Shown: positions 44,691 to 54,575 of the stretch, piece after piece
Layout of the letters: the number at the start of each line of letters is the position of its first letter
How positions within the stretch are numbered: position 1 is the first letter of the stretch
NCBI GenBank assembly: GCA_016200005.1
Contig: JACQFP010000047.1
Location: 62,001 to 126,000 of the forward strand
Reading direction: 5' to 3'
DNA: 64,000 nt
Origin: Verrucomicrobiota bacterium
GTDB lineage: Bacteria; Verrucomicrobiota; Verrucomicrobiia; Limisphaerales; PALSA-1396
Position numbers and translations under genes: made by a program
Notes under the pieces: model-generated
The model's input: only the letters and a program-made list of their open reading frames with translations
Databases searched by the model: none
What the model was told of the DNA's origin: nothing

Positions 44691-47600
44691 ATGAAAACTT
44701 CCCCTCCCTTCGCTACACTGTTGCTTCTGCTGTCACTTTTGCGGTTGGCTGCCCAACCAGTGCCATCGAGTGACGCGGCTTTTGACCAACCAGCGAGCTT
44801 CACTATTGCTGCACGCGAAGCGAACTCGCAACTGCTCCAGCGGGTCACGTGGTCAACCAACGATGATCACGAAGTCAGCGCCACGACCAATGTCGTGACC
44901 CAGATTGAAACCGGTTTAAATTATCAGGACCCCAATTCCGGCGAGTGGCTGCCCTCAGAGGAGACCGTGGAACTGCTGCCGGGCGGCACCGGCGCGGTGG
45001 CGCGCAAGGCGCAACACACGGTTTTTTTCCCGCCCAGCCTTTACAATGGAGTGATTACTTTGACCACGCCCGAAGGAACGATCCTGCGCAGCCGCCCGAC
45101 GATGCTGAGTTTTTTTGACGGTCAAAAGAGCGTTCTTATTGGTGAACTGAAGGACTCCATGGGTTATCTCTTGCCGTCGAAGAATCAGATAATCTTTCCG
45201 GACACGTTTACCGATGGCATCCATGCCGACGTGATCCTGACGTTTACGAAGTCTGGATTTGAAGCTGATCTGGTGTTTCGCAAGCCCTTGCCGGTGACCC
45301 CCGAACAGTTCGGCCTTCGACCTGAGTCCTGCAGAATCCAGTTGCTCACGGAGTTCTTTGACACCGTCGCGCCGGAAAAGGAATCGGAAAGCATCAGTCC
45401 CAACGATAGATTGTCCGATTCCGTGTTGCGGTTTGGAACCATGCGGATGATTGCGGGCAAAGGTTTTTTGGTCGGTAATCCAGCGGCGGAACAACCAGCG
45501 CTCCCAGTTTTTAAGAACTGGCAAGTCTTGGAGAACCGCTCGTTTTTGGTCGAGGAGGTGCCCTGGCAGAAAATTGAACCGCAGTTGAAGTTGCTGGCGG
45601 TCGCCGCAAGTCCGCGAGTCAAGAATTTCGCTTCGACCGACGCCAACACGCGCCGTGCCTCTACGCGCCGTCTGCTTCCGCCGTCACGGTTATCTCAACC
45701 CACGACCAACACCATTCAATTGGCCAAAGTCGATGTCAGCAAACAGCCAGGTTTTATTTTGGATTATACCATCGTCAGCAGCGCCACGAATCAAGTTTTC
45801 CAAGGCGATACGACGTATTACGTCAGCGGGGCCGTCACGTTGAGTGGCACGACGAAAATTGAAGGAGGCGCCGTGGTGAAATTCACGAACACGTCAGTGG
45901 CTAAAATCACCATTAACGGCGCGATCCAATGCCAGACCAGTGCCTACCGGCCCGCAATCTTCACCGCCAAGGATGATAATACGGTTGGCGAAACCATCAC
46001 GGGCAGCACCGGCAGCCCGACCAATTACTATGGTAATGGATTGTATATCACCAGCAGTTCCAACTCGTTAAGTAATGTGCGCCTGGCGTATGCTTCCTAC
46101 GCCCTTTATTTTTACCACCGCTGCAGTGGCTGGCTCAACTTGACCAATGTCCAATTCGTCAAATGTCGGTATCCGCTCTATGCCGAAGGGACCGACGTCT
46201 TCTGTATGGATTACGAGAGCAACGTAAATCTCAATAATGTGCTTGGTTATGCGTGTGACACTTTTATTTCAGGCCAGTATATCTACCTCAAAAGCCGGAA
46301 TGTAACGGTCCACGGATGCAACACGCTCGGTTCGGTCCAGGCGGGCGACGGCAGCTATGGATACTGGACCAATGGCCTGCTGGTAGGCGTGACCAATTGG
46401 GGTAACATGTACTACGGCACTAACAACACGGCGTACTTTGCAACGGACCCCGGTAACATTTTCCAAACCGTCGGCGCGGGCAGTCACTATCTGGCCGACA
46501 ACAGCCCGTATCGCAACGCCGGGACGACCAACATCACGGCCAGTCTGCTGGCTGAGTTGAAGAAAAAGACCACTTATCCGCCGATTCTGCTGACGAACAC
46601 GGTTTCAGTGGATACCACGCTCGTTCCTCAAGCACAGCGGGACACGGACACGCCAGATTTGGGTTTTCATTTCGACCCCATTGATTTCATCACTTGGGTA
46701 TACACCGTCACCAACGCCACGTTGACTATAAGCAACGGGGCTGCCATCGCCTGTTACAATGACAATGGTATCTGGCTGCAGGACGGCAGCGCGATCATCT
46801 CGGTGGGAACGCCGCTTCTCCCCAATTGGTTTGTGCGCTATCAGTTGGTGCAAGAACAGCCCGTGGCGCTGGGTGCTTACACCCCATCTTCCGCCGTGAC
46901 CGTAAACCCGTACCATACGGGAGCCGTTCATCAAGCCGCTTCGTTCAGGTTCTCCAATTTTTCAGCGCCCGCCAATGGCGGCACGCAGTTATACGACGGT
47001 GCTCCGAACTGGCTCTATAGCAACTTGTTTGTCCAGGATTGTCAGATTTGGGGTGGCGCCAACACTTTCAGCGGTGGCAATTCAACCACCGTAATTGTTA
47101 ACAACAATCTGTTTTATCGTTCATCGTTCAGTGCCTCGGGTTCCTTTACCAATTCGAGTTTGAGCCTCTCCAATAACCTCTTCGTCGGATTGCCGTCGAA
47201 AATAATCCTGGTTCAGCCCGCCGGTTGCGTCTGGAATGCGTTTAACAACGTCTTCGATACATGCTGGATTGGACCTGCCGCTACCTGCACCAACGGCTAC
47301 AACGCCTACATCAATTCCACGAACCGGATCAGTCCGACGAATGTAAACGACATCGTATTGACCAACGCTCTGGGTTACCAATCGGGGCCTTTGGGCGATT
47401 TTTATCAACCAACCAATTCATCGCTCATCAACGCCGGCAGCGTGACCAACGCCGGCTGGGTGGGCCTCTACCATTACACTGTCACGACCAATCAAGTGAA
47501 GGAGGCCAGTTCCACCGTCGATATTGGTTTTCATTATGTGGCAGTGACGAACGGCGTGCCCATCGACACCGATAGCGACGGTATGCCCGATTATCTGGAA

Positions 47601-47714
47601 GACGCCAACGGCAACGGCACCGTCAATTCCGGCGAAACCGACTGGCAAAGCGCCACAGATTTAGGTCTCAAGGTCCTTATTACCCGGCCACGGAATGGCA
47701 GCACCATCCCTTAA
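44691..47714 (+). CDS. Secreted parallel beta-helix protein preceding the RHS gene
   Basis: 1007 residues with a signal peptide (PPFATLLLLLSLLRLAAQ). The first 330 residues form a domain often found beside RHS proteins in this group (TQIETGLNYQDPNSGEWLPS, IIFPDTFTDGIHADVILTF). From about residue 360 the sequence is Asn/Thr-rich with short repeats (YYVSGAVTLSGTTKIEGGAV, SLSNVRLAYASYALYF), typical of a right-handed beta-helix. Near the end, DTDSDGMPDYLEDANGNG is a thrombospondin-3-like calcium motif. It lies about 95 bases before the RHS gene on the same strand, so the two are probably coexpressed and exported together. Confidence 0.8.
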   Translation: MKTSPPFATLLLLLSLLRLAAQPVPSSDAAFDQPASFTIAAREANSQLLQRVTWSTNDDHEVSATTNVVTQIETGLNYQDPNSGEWLPSEETVELLPGGTGAVARKAQHTVFFPPSLYNGVITLTTPEGTILRSRPTMLSFFDGQKSVLIGELKDSMGYLLPSKNQIIFPDTFTDGIHADVILTFTKSGFEADLVFRKPLPVTPEQFGLRPESCRIQLLTEFFDTVAPEKESESISPNDRLSDSVLRFGTMRMIAGKGFLVGNPAAEQPALPVFKNWQVLENRSFLVEEVPWQKIEPQLKLLAVAASPRVKNFASTDANTRRASTRRLLPPSRLSQPTTNTIQLAKVDVSKQPGFILDYTIVSSATNQVFQGDTTYYVSGAVTLSGTTKIEGGAVVKFTNTSVAKITINGAIQCQTSAYRPAIFTAKDDNTVGETITGSTGSPTNYYGNGLYITSSSNSLSNVRLAYASYALYFYHRCSGWLNLTNVQFVKCRYPLYAEGTDVFCMDYESNVNLNNVLGYACDTFISGQYIYLKSRNVTVHGCNTLGSVQAGDGSYGYWTNGLLVGVTNWGNMYYGTNNTAYFATDPGNIFQTVGAGSHYLADNSPYRNAGTTNITASLLAELKKKTTYPPILLTNTVSVDTTLVPQAQRDTDTPDLGFHFDPIDFITWVYTVTNATLTISNGAAIACYNDNGIWLQDGSAIISVGTPLLPNWFVRYQLVQEQPVALGAYTPSSAVTVNPYHTGAVHQAASFRFSNFSAPANGGTQLYDGAPNWLYSNLFVQDCQIWGGANTFSGGNSTTVIVNNNLFYRSSFSASGSFTNSSLSLSNNLFVGLPSKIILVQPAGCVWNAFNNVFDTCWIGPAATCTNGYNAYINSTNRISPTNVNDIVLTNALGYQSGPLGDFYQPTNSSLINAGSVTNAGWVGLYHYTVTTNQVKEASSTVDIGFHYVAVTNGVPIDTDSDGMPDYLEDANGNGTVNSGETDWQSATDLGLKVLITRPRNGSTIP

Positions 47715-47809
47715 ACTAAACTTTACCACTCATGAAAACCATGATCGCTCTCTTACTGTTCTTAACAAACAAATGTGGCACCCGTCGCGCTTTTCCTGAT
47801 TCCTGCTTA

Positions 47810-50800
47810 ATGAAACGGCTCTTAACAATTTTTTGCGGCCTTCTCTTCGCCGCGAATATCCTGGCGACGGACGTCTACGTTACCATCAGTTTCCAAGGAA
47901 ACGGCTGTCGTTACCACTGGGAGGTTTACCAGACCTGGCAACACCTTAATGGCTATTGTAACGGTGGCCAGACAAACCATTTATTTTGGTCAGGTTATGA
48001 TTATGGAACAACCACAAATGGTCATTCAACGACCGCCCTTATTTTTTCATCACCAGCAGGCTGCAAAATCTATCCCGTTGATGACGTGTTCAAGGCTTCC
48101 TACACTGCATCCTTTTACCAATGGGACGGCTCTCAGTATGTGCTAACGCAGCAGTCCGCTGAAATGGGCGACAACGGGGGCGGGAGCTACGCCGTGAATT
48201 TCGATGCGTGTTCCACGAATGCACCAACGCCTCCGGCTCCTGGCCCACCGCCACCTTGCGAAAACTGCGAAACCTGTTCGGGAATGCCGCGCTGGGGTGT
48301 TACTGAGCCTTATATTACCTTCTGGCTGAAGGACGAGCCGCTGGGTTACCAACCAGCCAGTGGACCGCGAGTTGCGCTCGACCTTGGGTACAAACAACAC
48401 GAGGATGTTACCGGGCAAAATCCATCCAAGTTCAGTGTCGGGCGAAAGTGGAATTTCCCCTGGTTTTCGTTTGTCATTCAAGACGTCTATGGCAATAACG
48501 TGGTTCATTTTCCAAACGGCCGGCAGATAACCTTCCAAGGCACGAATGATTACCTTACCAACACGCGGCTCACGGGCGATACAACCAATGGTTTTAGCCT
48601 CGCCTATCAGGACGGCAGCAAAGACGTATATGGATTCGTAGTCACAAACGGCGGTGGCGGTTTTGTCCGGGCATTCCTGTCCGAGCGATGGAACGCCCAG
48701 TCACAAAAAACCAAATTAAACTATTACAGTTACACGCCGGGCGGCGATCCGGTCATCCGCCTTCAGAACGTTGTGGATGGCGATGGCCGGACCAATTCGA
48801 TTTATTACGTTTCCACCAACAGCTACAGCACCAACCTGATCAGCCAGGTCGTGGACGCCTTTGGCCGCACCAACTCTTATGCATACGACACCAACGGATT
48901 TTTGACGAACATCACCGATGTCGTCGGAATTTCCTCTTCTTTCTCTTACGATGCCAATGGCTGGGTCACGAACCTGACCACGCCCTATGGCACAACGAGT
49001 TTTCAGATCACCGATGCCACTGATGCCGCTCCGATTGGCCGGTCCGTCCTGGTGACTGAGCCCAATGGCGCCAAACAACTCTACCTCTACACCAATTCCG
49101 CCGCGCTGCCGGTTTCCTACGCGACCAATGACGTGCCCGTCACCTCCCCGTTTACAAACACATTCGATAACGCCGATTTGAATCTGCGCAACAGCTTTCA
49201 CTGGGACGCCAGGCAGTACGCGGCTTTGTCCACCACGAACATCTCGGGCTTCACCAGCAACGATTTCTTCAAAGCGCGGATGCAACATTGGTTGAAGGCC
49301 ACCACGAATTCAATGGGGCCAACGCTCTCGCTGACGCGAGAGCCAAGCCCTGATAGTGCCGGCACGACTGAAGGGCAGAAAACCTGGTACGACCATGCAG
49401 GCAAGACCAACAGTGCCTACCAAGGTACACAAATCCTTCCATTGTTTGTCGCGCGTGTATTGCCGGATGGAACTACTTCCTTTGCGCGTACCGAGCGCAA
49501 TGACTGGGGCGCTGTCACGAGTCAAGTGGACACCTACACCAAACCGGACGGAACGGTCGGCCAGCGCACGAACACGTTCACTTATGCGAGTAACAATATC
49601 GATGTACTCACGCATATCAGCGCGGACGGCACCCAGGTTTCCAGCAATTATTTCAACGCCAATCACCAGGTGTTGACGAACCTCAACGCGCTCAACGAAA
49701 TGACGATCTATACTTACGACAGCAGCAACCGCGTCACCAGCATCAAACGCCCCAGCGGCCTGACGACGACGAACCTCTACAACAGCGACGGAACTTTGGC
49801 CAAAACCATCGATCTGGAAATCAACCGGACCAACTCGTTCACATACGCGAACGGCCTCGTCTATTCGCAGACCGATGAGCGCGGCCTGACGATCACCAAC
49901 ACCTGGGACAATTTGCAACGGCTGATCAAAGTCACTTATCCCGACGGCACGTTCATAACGAACATCTATAACAATCTCGATCTCGTTCGGGTAGTTGATC
50001 GCATGGGTTTCACCAATTCTTTTGGCTACGATTCCATGCGGCGCAAAACTGCGGAGACCAACGCCCTGGGCAATTACACACTTTACAGTTATTGCACCTG
50101 CGGCTCGCTGGATTCGGTGCGGGATGCTGCGGGCAATTACACGTACTTCTACTACGATAATATCGGGCGGCAATCGGCAACGGTTTATCCTGACGGTTAC
50201 GCCGTGACCAATCGTTACAATTTGATCGGTCAGGTGACCAACGTGATCGACAGCGCCGGAGTCAGCGTCACCAACTGGTTTAACAATCAAGGTTTGCAAT
50301 TCAGCGTCAGCAACGCATTCGGCCAGACGACCAAACTCAGTCTTGATCTTGAGGATCGCGCAACCAACTCGATCGATGCCAACGGTGTCAGTATCGACAC
50401 GACCTATGATGCTTTGGGTCGCACATTGACCCGCACGTATCCAGACGGCGGCGTGGAGAAGTTTGGCTACACGACTAACGGGCTGGTTGCCTACACCAAC
50501 CAGTTGAATCAGGTAACACGGTATGTCTATGACGTTGCGGGGAGAAAAACTTATGAGACCAACGCCAACAGCGAAGTGACCCAATTTGCTTACAACGCCG
50601 CGGGTGATCGGCTGGCGCTGACGGATGGCAAGAGTCAGACCACCACTTGGACTTATGACATCTACGGACGCATGAGCAACAAGGTGGACGCCGCAAGCAA
50701 CATCCTGTTCGTTTATTCCTACGATCCGGGCAACCGTTTGACCAATCGTTGGAGCATTGCCAAAGGCAACACGGTTTACAAATACGACGCAGTCGGGAGC

Positions 50801-52912
50801 CTGACGAATATCGATTACAACGTAAGCCCGGACATCACGCTCCAATACGACGCCCTGAATCGGCTGACGAATATGGTGGACGCGGTGGGGACGAGCGTTT
50901 ATACGTATAACACCATCGGCCAGTTGTTGAGCGAGGACGGCCCCTGGGCCAATGACACCGTGAGCTACAGTTACGACAGCGGACGGCGGCGTAGCGGGTT
51001 GACAATACTTGCACCCAACGCTTCAGCGTGGACCCAGAGTTATGGTTACGACAGTGCTAATCGGATGACGAACATCACCTCACCAGCCGGAGCCTTTGGT
51101 TACACGCTCGGAGGGACGAGCTCTGCGAGTTCCCTAATTAAAAGACTTACGCTTCCCAATGGCGCTTACATCACCAACACCTTCGACAGCGTCGCCCGAC
51201 TCACCGGCACGTATTTAAAGAACAGCGGCAACAGCGTTCTCAACTCGCATGAGTACCTGAACAACTCGGGCAATCAAAGGACAAAGCAAACATTCACGGC
51301 GAGTAATTACGTGGATTATACATACGATGGTATCGGGCAGTTGAAAACTGCCTTTGGAAAAGAGTCCGGTGGCACCACGAATCGGTTGCAGGAACAGCTT
51401 GGCTACGCCTACGATGCGGCGCATAACCTGAACTGCCGCACGAACAACGCGCTGGTGCAAGCGTTCAACGTGAACAACCTAAACGAACTTACCACTGCCA
51501 CAAACAGCGGCACGCTTACGGTAGCCGGCACGACCACCAGTGCGGCTACGAATGTCACCGTGAACAGCCAGACGGCGACGCTCTATCTGGACAACACGTT
51601 TGCGAAGGCGGGATTTACGGTGACGAATGGCAACAACACCTACACCGCCATAGCGCAGGACACCTACAACCGCAAAGACACCAACAGTATCACAGTCAAT
51701 CTACCCGCGACAAATAGCTACACTTACGATCTCAACGGAAATCTTCTTTCCGATGGCAAACGCGGCCTCGAGTACGACGATGAGAATCAGTTGATGCGCG
51801 TCACAGTGACCAACGCTTTCAAGAAGGAATACCTCTACGACGGGAAGATGCGGCTGCGCGTTCGCAAGGAATTTACGTGGCAGGGCGGCGCCTGGGCGCA
51901 AACTAATGAGATCCATTTTGTTTGGGACCTCGATGTCGTCATTCAGGAGCGGGACGCTAACAATCTGCCCAGGCTGACCCTCACACGCGGACTGGATTTA
52001 AGTGGCAGTTTGCAGGGAGCGGGCGGCATCGGCGGGTTGCTGGCGATGACGGAGAATTCCGTTCTGAACCCGGAGCATAGTTACTATCACGCGGACGGGA
52101 ACGGAAACGTGACGATGCTGATAAACACGAATCAATTTCAGGTTGGGAAATATCTCTACGATCCTTTCGGCAATCCGTTGTCCGCGAGCGGAACAAAGAC
52201 CTTTGTGAATCCCATTTGGTTTTCGAGCCAAATCTACGATTGGGACACGGGCTTCTTGCATTACAAGTTCCGCATTTACATTCCTGAACTGCATCGCTGG
52301 CTAAATAGGGATCCAATTGCCGAGAATGGCGGTGTCAACTTGTACGCCTTTCTGTTGAACTCGCCAACGTCGTTTATCGATCTTTTCGGTTTTGGAACGT
52401 GGGAGATTTACAACGATGATCTTGATTTGAACCGGCCTGGAATTAACCCGCGTGCTAAAGAACCAGCCGGATTCTCCGTTGTTTATAAACCGGATGATGG
52501 TGAGTGCTCTGAGGGCAAGATCATACTTTACCAGATTGTAAGTCAAAAGAGCTTGTTCGGACAATCACCTACTGTTGACGCCCCAACCGATCCATATGGG
52601 CGCCATCCGAAAGGGGTTAAATGCCCGCTACCGCCGCAAATGACACCGGACAAACCAGGCGTTCCCAATTCATACCAAGATTCTCCTGAAGGTGGGGGGT
52701 ATGTTTTTGAATTTACTGCTGTGGCGATTTGTCGCGATAAATGCAAGGAGTTGAAGCTACTCAGTACCTTCTATTTTGAATTCGATTCCAAGACTCGGAA
52801 GATTATCAAACGAGATCCAAAGTATAAGAAGCATTTCAAGAAAGGCATGGAGCAGTGGTGGGAAGGTGATAAATCTATTAAGAATTACTATCCAAATGGG
52901 ATCTGTTGGTAG
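47810..52912 (+). CDS. Secreted RHS/YD-repeat protein with variable C-terminal tip
   Basis: 1700 residues from ATG 47810, which starts a signal peptide (RLLTIFCGLLFAANILA). An in-frame ATG at 47732 would give a less typical leader. The shaft consists of dozens of YD repeats (YDSSNRVTSIKRP, YDALGRTLTRTYPDGG, YDVAGRKTYETNANSEVTQF). The RHS core ends with HYKFRIYIPELHRWLNRDPI, ENGGVNLYAFLLNSPTSFID and LFG. The last roughly 170 residues after that are unrelated to the shaft and less GC-rich; they include GGGYVFEFTAVAICRDKCKE. In polymorphic toxins this position holds the toxin domain, but I recognise no toxin fold. The next gene touches its stop codon. Confidence 0.88.
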   Translation: MKRLLTIFCGLLFAANILATDVYVTISFQGNGCRYHWEVYQTWQHLNGYCNGGQTNHLFWSGYDYGTTTNGHSTTALIFSSPAGCKIYPVDDVFKASYTASFYQWDGSQYVLTQQSAEMGDNGGGSYAVNFDACSTNAPTPPAPGPPPPCENCETCSGMPRWGVTEPYITFWLKDEPLGYQPASGPRVALDLGYKQHEDVTGQNPSKFSVGRKWNFPWFSFVIQDVYGNNVVHFPNGRQITFQGTNDYLTNTRLTGDTTNGFSLAYQDGSKDVYGFVVTNGGGGFVRAFLSERWNAQSQKTKLNYYSYTPGGDPVIRLQNVVDGDGRTNSIYYVSTNSYSTNLISQVVDAFGRTNSYAYDTNGFLTNITDVVGISSSFSYDANGWVTNLTTPYGTTSFQITDATDAAPIGRSVLVTEPNGAKQLYLYTNSAALPVSYATNDVPVTSPFTNTFDNADLNLRNSFHWDARQYAALSTTNISGFTSNDFFKARMQHWLKATTNSMGPTLSLTREPSPDSAGTTEGQKTWYDHAGKTNSAYQGTQILPLFVARVLPDGTTSFARTERNDWGAVTSQVDTYTKPDGTVGQRTNTFTYASNNIDVLTHISADGTQVSSNYFNANHQVLTNLNALNEMTIYTYDSSNRVTSIKRPSGLTTTNLYNSDGTLAKTIDLEINRTNSFTYANGLVYSQTDERGLTITNTWDNLQRLIKVTYPDGTFITNIYNNLDLVRVVDRMGFTNSFGYDSMRRKTAETNALGNYTLYSYCTCGSLDSVRDAAGNYTYFYYDNIGRQSATVYPDGYAVTNRYNLIGQVTNVIDSAGVSVTNWFNNQGLQFSVSNAFGQTTKLSLDLEDRATNSIDANGVSIDTTYDALGRTLTRTYPDGGVEKFGYTTNGLVAYTNQLNQVTRYVYDVAGRKTYETNANSEVTQFAYNAAGDRLALTDGKSQTTTWTYDIYGRMSNKVDAASNILFVYSYDPGNRLTNRWSIAKGNTVYKYDAVGSLTNIDYNVSPDITLQYDALNRLTNMVDAVGTSVYTYNTIGQLLSEDGPWANDTVSYSYDSGRRRSGLTILAPNASAWTQSYGYDSANRMTNITSPAGAFGYTLGGTSSASSLIKRLTLPNGAYITNTFDSVARLTGTYLKNSGNSVLNSHEYLNNSGNQRTKQTFTASNYVDYTYDGIGQLKTAFGKESGGTTNRLQEQLGYAYDAAHNLNCRTNNALVQAFNVNNLNELTTATNSGTLTVAGTTTSAATNVTVNSQTATLYLDNTFAKAGFTVTNGNNTYTAIAQDTYNRKDTNSITVNLPATNSYTYDLNGNLLSDGKRGLEYDDENQLMRVTVTNAFKKEYLYDGKMRLRVRKEFTWQGGAWAQTNEIHFVWDLDVVIQERDANNLPRLTLTRGLDLSGSLQGAGGIGGLLAMTENSVLNPEHSYYHADGNGNVTMLINTNQFQVGKYLYDPFGNPLSASGTKTFVNPIWFSSQIYDWDTGFLHYKFRIYIPELHRWLNRDPIAENGGVNLYAFLLNSPTSFIDLFGFGTWEIYNDDLDLNRPGINPRAKEPAGFSVVYKPDDGECSEGKIILYQIVSQKSLFGQSPTVDAPTDPYGRHPKGVKCPLPPQMTPDKPGVPNSYQDSPEGGGYVFEFTAVAICRDKCKELKLLSTFYFEFDSKTRKIIKRDPKYKKHFKKGMEQWWEGDKSIKNYYPNGICW

Positions 52913-53344
52913 ATGTCACCTCTTATGTTGAATATGAATCGCTTTTCAAAAAATAGACTTTTTCTCGGTTCCATCGCAGGTGTGCTCGCCTGTATCTATG
53001 TATACTTTTATAATCAAATCGGTATTTTACGAACCGACAAAGAAACAGAGGTTTTGAATCAGATAACCGCATATTACTTAAGATTTCAGTGGTGCGCCCT
53101 AATCATCCCACTGGCTGGATTCTTTTTTCTTGCGAGATTTCAAACTCTCAGAAGGAGATTAAGACTATCTGTGTATCCAGAACTGCTGTTCATTTTTGCA
53201 GTCGGCTGGATCTTCATGTCCATAATCATTTGGGAGTTGCAACGGGCAAATGCCCCGATCAGGTTGCGTCGCTTACTTGATCAAGAAAAAGAAATGACTC
53301 ATCCCGAAAATATGGCTCCTGCTGAAAATAATCCTTCAAAGTGA
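52913..53344 (+). CDS. Small membrane protein abutting the RHS gene, candidate immunity protein
   Basis: 143 residues. Its ATG follows the RHS stop directly (TAG ATG), so translation is likely coupled. Three membrane helices are visible (FLGSIAGVLACIYVYFY, WCALIIPLAGFFFLARF, ELLFIFAVGWIFMSIIIW), followed by a charged tail. Base composition is AT-rich like the RHS tip and unlike the shaft. Such a gene directly after a variable RHS tip is usually the cognate immunity gene. That assignment is by position only. Confidence 0.6.
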   Translation: MSPLMLNMNRFSKNRLFLGSIAGVLACIYVYFYNQIGILRTDKETEVLNQITAYYLRFQWCALIIPLAGFFFLARFQTLRRRLRLSVYPELLFIFAVGWIFMSIIIWELQRANAPIRLRRLLDQEKEMTHPENMAPAENNPSK

Positions 53345-53367
53345 TCGGGAGGGATGAGTCAAACATC

Positions 53368-53472
53368 TACGCTACTAACGCCAATAGCGAACTCACGCAG
53401 TTCACTTACAACGCTGCCGGCGACCGACTTACGCTGACAGACGGCAAGAACCAGACCACCACCTGGACTTAT
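53368..53472 (+). pseudogene. Orphan RHS repeat fragment
   Basis: These 105 bases align without gaps to the RHS gene at 50552-50656. By my hand count 82 bases and 30 of 35 residues match (for example NAAGDRLTLTDGKNQTTTWT against NAAGDRLALTDGKSQTTTWT). Most differences are at third positions, so the fragment derives from a diverged, once-functional RHS gene rather than a recent duplication. The frame ends at TAG 53494. It probably marks an earlier tip left behind by recombination. Confidence 0.8.
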
Positions 53473-53917
53473 TTGAACTCGACACGCCAACCATAGCACC
53501 CTTGTTGCCAATAGATTTTGAACACTGGAACAGCTTCTCGGCTACGAACACTTCTCGGAATGAAGCAAAGCTCCCGTACATCAAACTGAACATCCAAACG
53601 CCATGCCCGCCTCGTGGCGCTGTCCCGGTCAACCAAGGGCGTTGTGGGAGGATTTTTCACTCGCAATGCCCGGATCGCCTTCGGTCATGGATGCGACTGT
53701 CCCAGCTATGTGGCCCCGGTTTATTCCGGAAGTCTGCCGCGAGGTCAACAACCTTCTCACCACTCGACAACGCAATTCGGTTACCATGTGTTCGGGCGGG
53801 AAGCTTTTTATGCCTGCCGTAAGCGTTCTCCAAGATTTATATTGAGTACGTCTTTTGCATCGTCAAACGCCACTGCAACCTTGTGACCGCTGCGGTTTTT
53901 GTTACTTTGCCATCGTA
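53473..53917. other. Region with an unexplained minus-strand frame
   Basis: About 445 bases between the orphan RHS fragment and the ECF sigma gene. On the minus strand, codons from about 53690 down to a stop at 53469 read SATRRAWRLDVQFDVREL and VFKIYWQQGCYGWRVEF without a clear start. The composition is protein-like and the stop abuts the RHS fragment. It may be the end of a lost gene or a structured repeat. On the plus strand nothing convincing is seen. Confidence 0.3.
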
Positions 53918-54529
53918 ATGTCCGTCAATGTTGATCCTGATGCTTCCCTGATGCTCCGCGTTAAGCGGGGTGACATGGACGCTTTCGCCGGGTTGGTGGA
54001 CAAGTACAAACAGCCGGTAACCAATCTCGTCGGTCGGATGTTGAACGACGTGACGGAAGCTGAAGACGTGGCGCAAAATGTTTTCCTCCAGGTTTACAAG
54101 TCTGCTCACCGCTATGAAGTCTCCGCCAAGTTTTCCACCTGGCTGTTCACCATCGCTCGAAATCTTTGCCTGAATGAAATTCGTCGTCGTTCGCGGCACC
54201 CGACGGATTCGCTGTATGCCACGCACGCCGATCAGGACGACCAGCCATTGCGCCAGTTCAAGGATGAAAAAACCTTTTCTCCGCCCGATGCCCTGTTGCA
54301 CGGCGAACTCGAACACAAGATCACCGAGGCGCTGGCCGAATTGCCGGAACACCAGCGCACCGCCATTTTGCTCTGTCGCGGGGATGAATTGAGCTACGAA
54401 GAAATCGCTGAGGTGCTGGGCTGCTCGTTGTCCGCGACCAAGTCGTTGATTCACCGTGGCCGGGAAACCTTGAAACAAAAACTCAAACCCTACCTGCGCA
54501 CCGGCGTCTGGCGGGAGACTCCAGAATGA
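53918..54529 (+). CDS. ECF RNA polymerase sigma factor
   Basis: 203 residues from ATG 53918; the frame opens earlier at 53855 but the added residues do not fit the family. Region 2 covers AFAGLVDKYKQPVTNLVGRM and AEDVAQNVFLQVYKSAHRYE with FSTWLFTIARNLCLNEIRRR. Region 4 includes LPEHQRTAILLCRGDELSYE and EIAEVLGCSLSATKSLIHRG. It is the first of three genes likely forming an operon with an anti-sigma-like membrane protein and a DUF3106 protein. Confidence 0.92.
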   Translation: MSVNVDPDASLMLRVKRGDMDAFAGLVDKYKQPVTNLVGRMLNDVTEAEDVAQNVFLQVYKSAHRYEVSAKFSTWLFTIARNLCLNEIRRRSRHPTDSLYATHADQDDQPLRQFKDEKTFSPPDALLHGELEHKITEALAELPEHQRTAILLCRGDELSYEEIAEVLGCSLSATKSLIHRGRETLKQKLKPYLRTGVWRETPE

Positions 54530-54575
54530 AAGCAACTTTACCGTAGTGACGGTTATTAAAAGAAAGGCAACTGAT

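Noticed and set aside
49310-50845. A 511-residue minus-strand open frame opposite the RHS shaft
   Set aside because: The regular YD-repeat codons on the plus strand create a long antisense frame.
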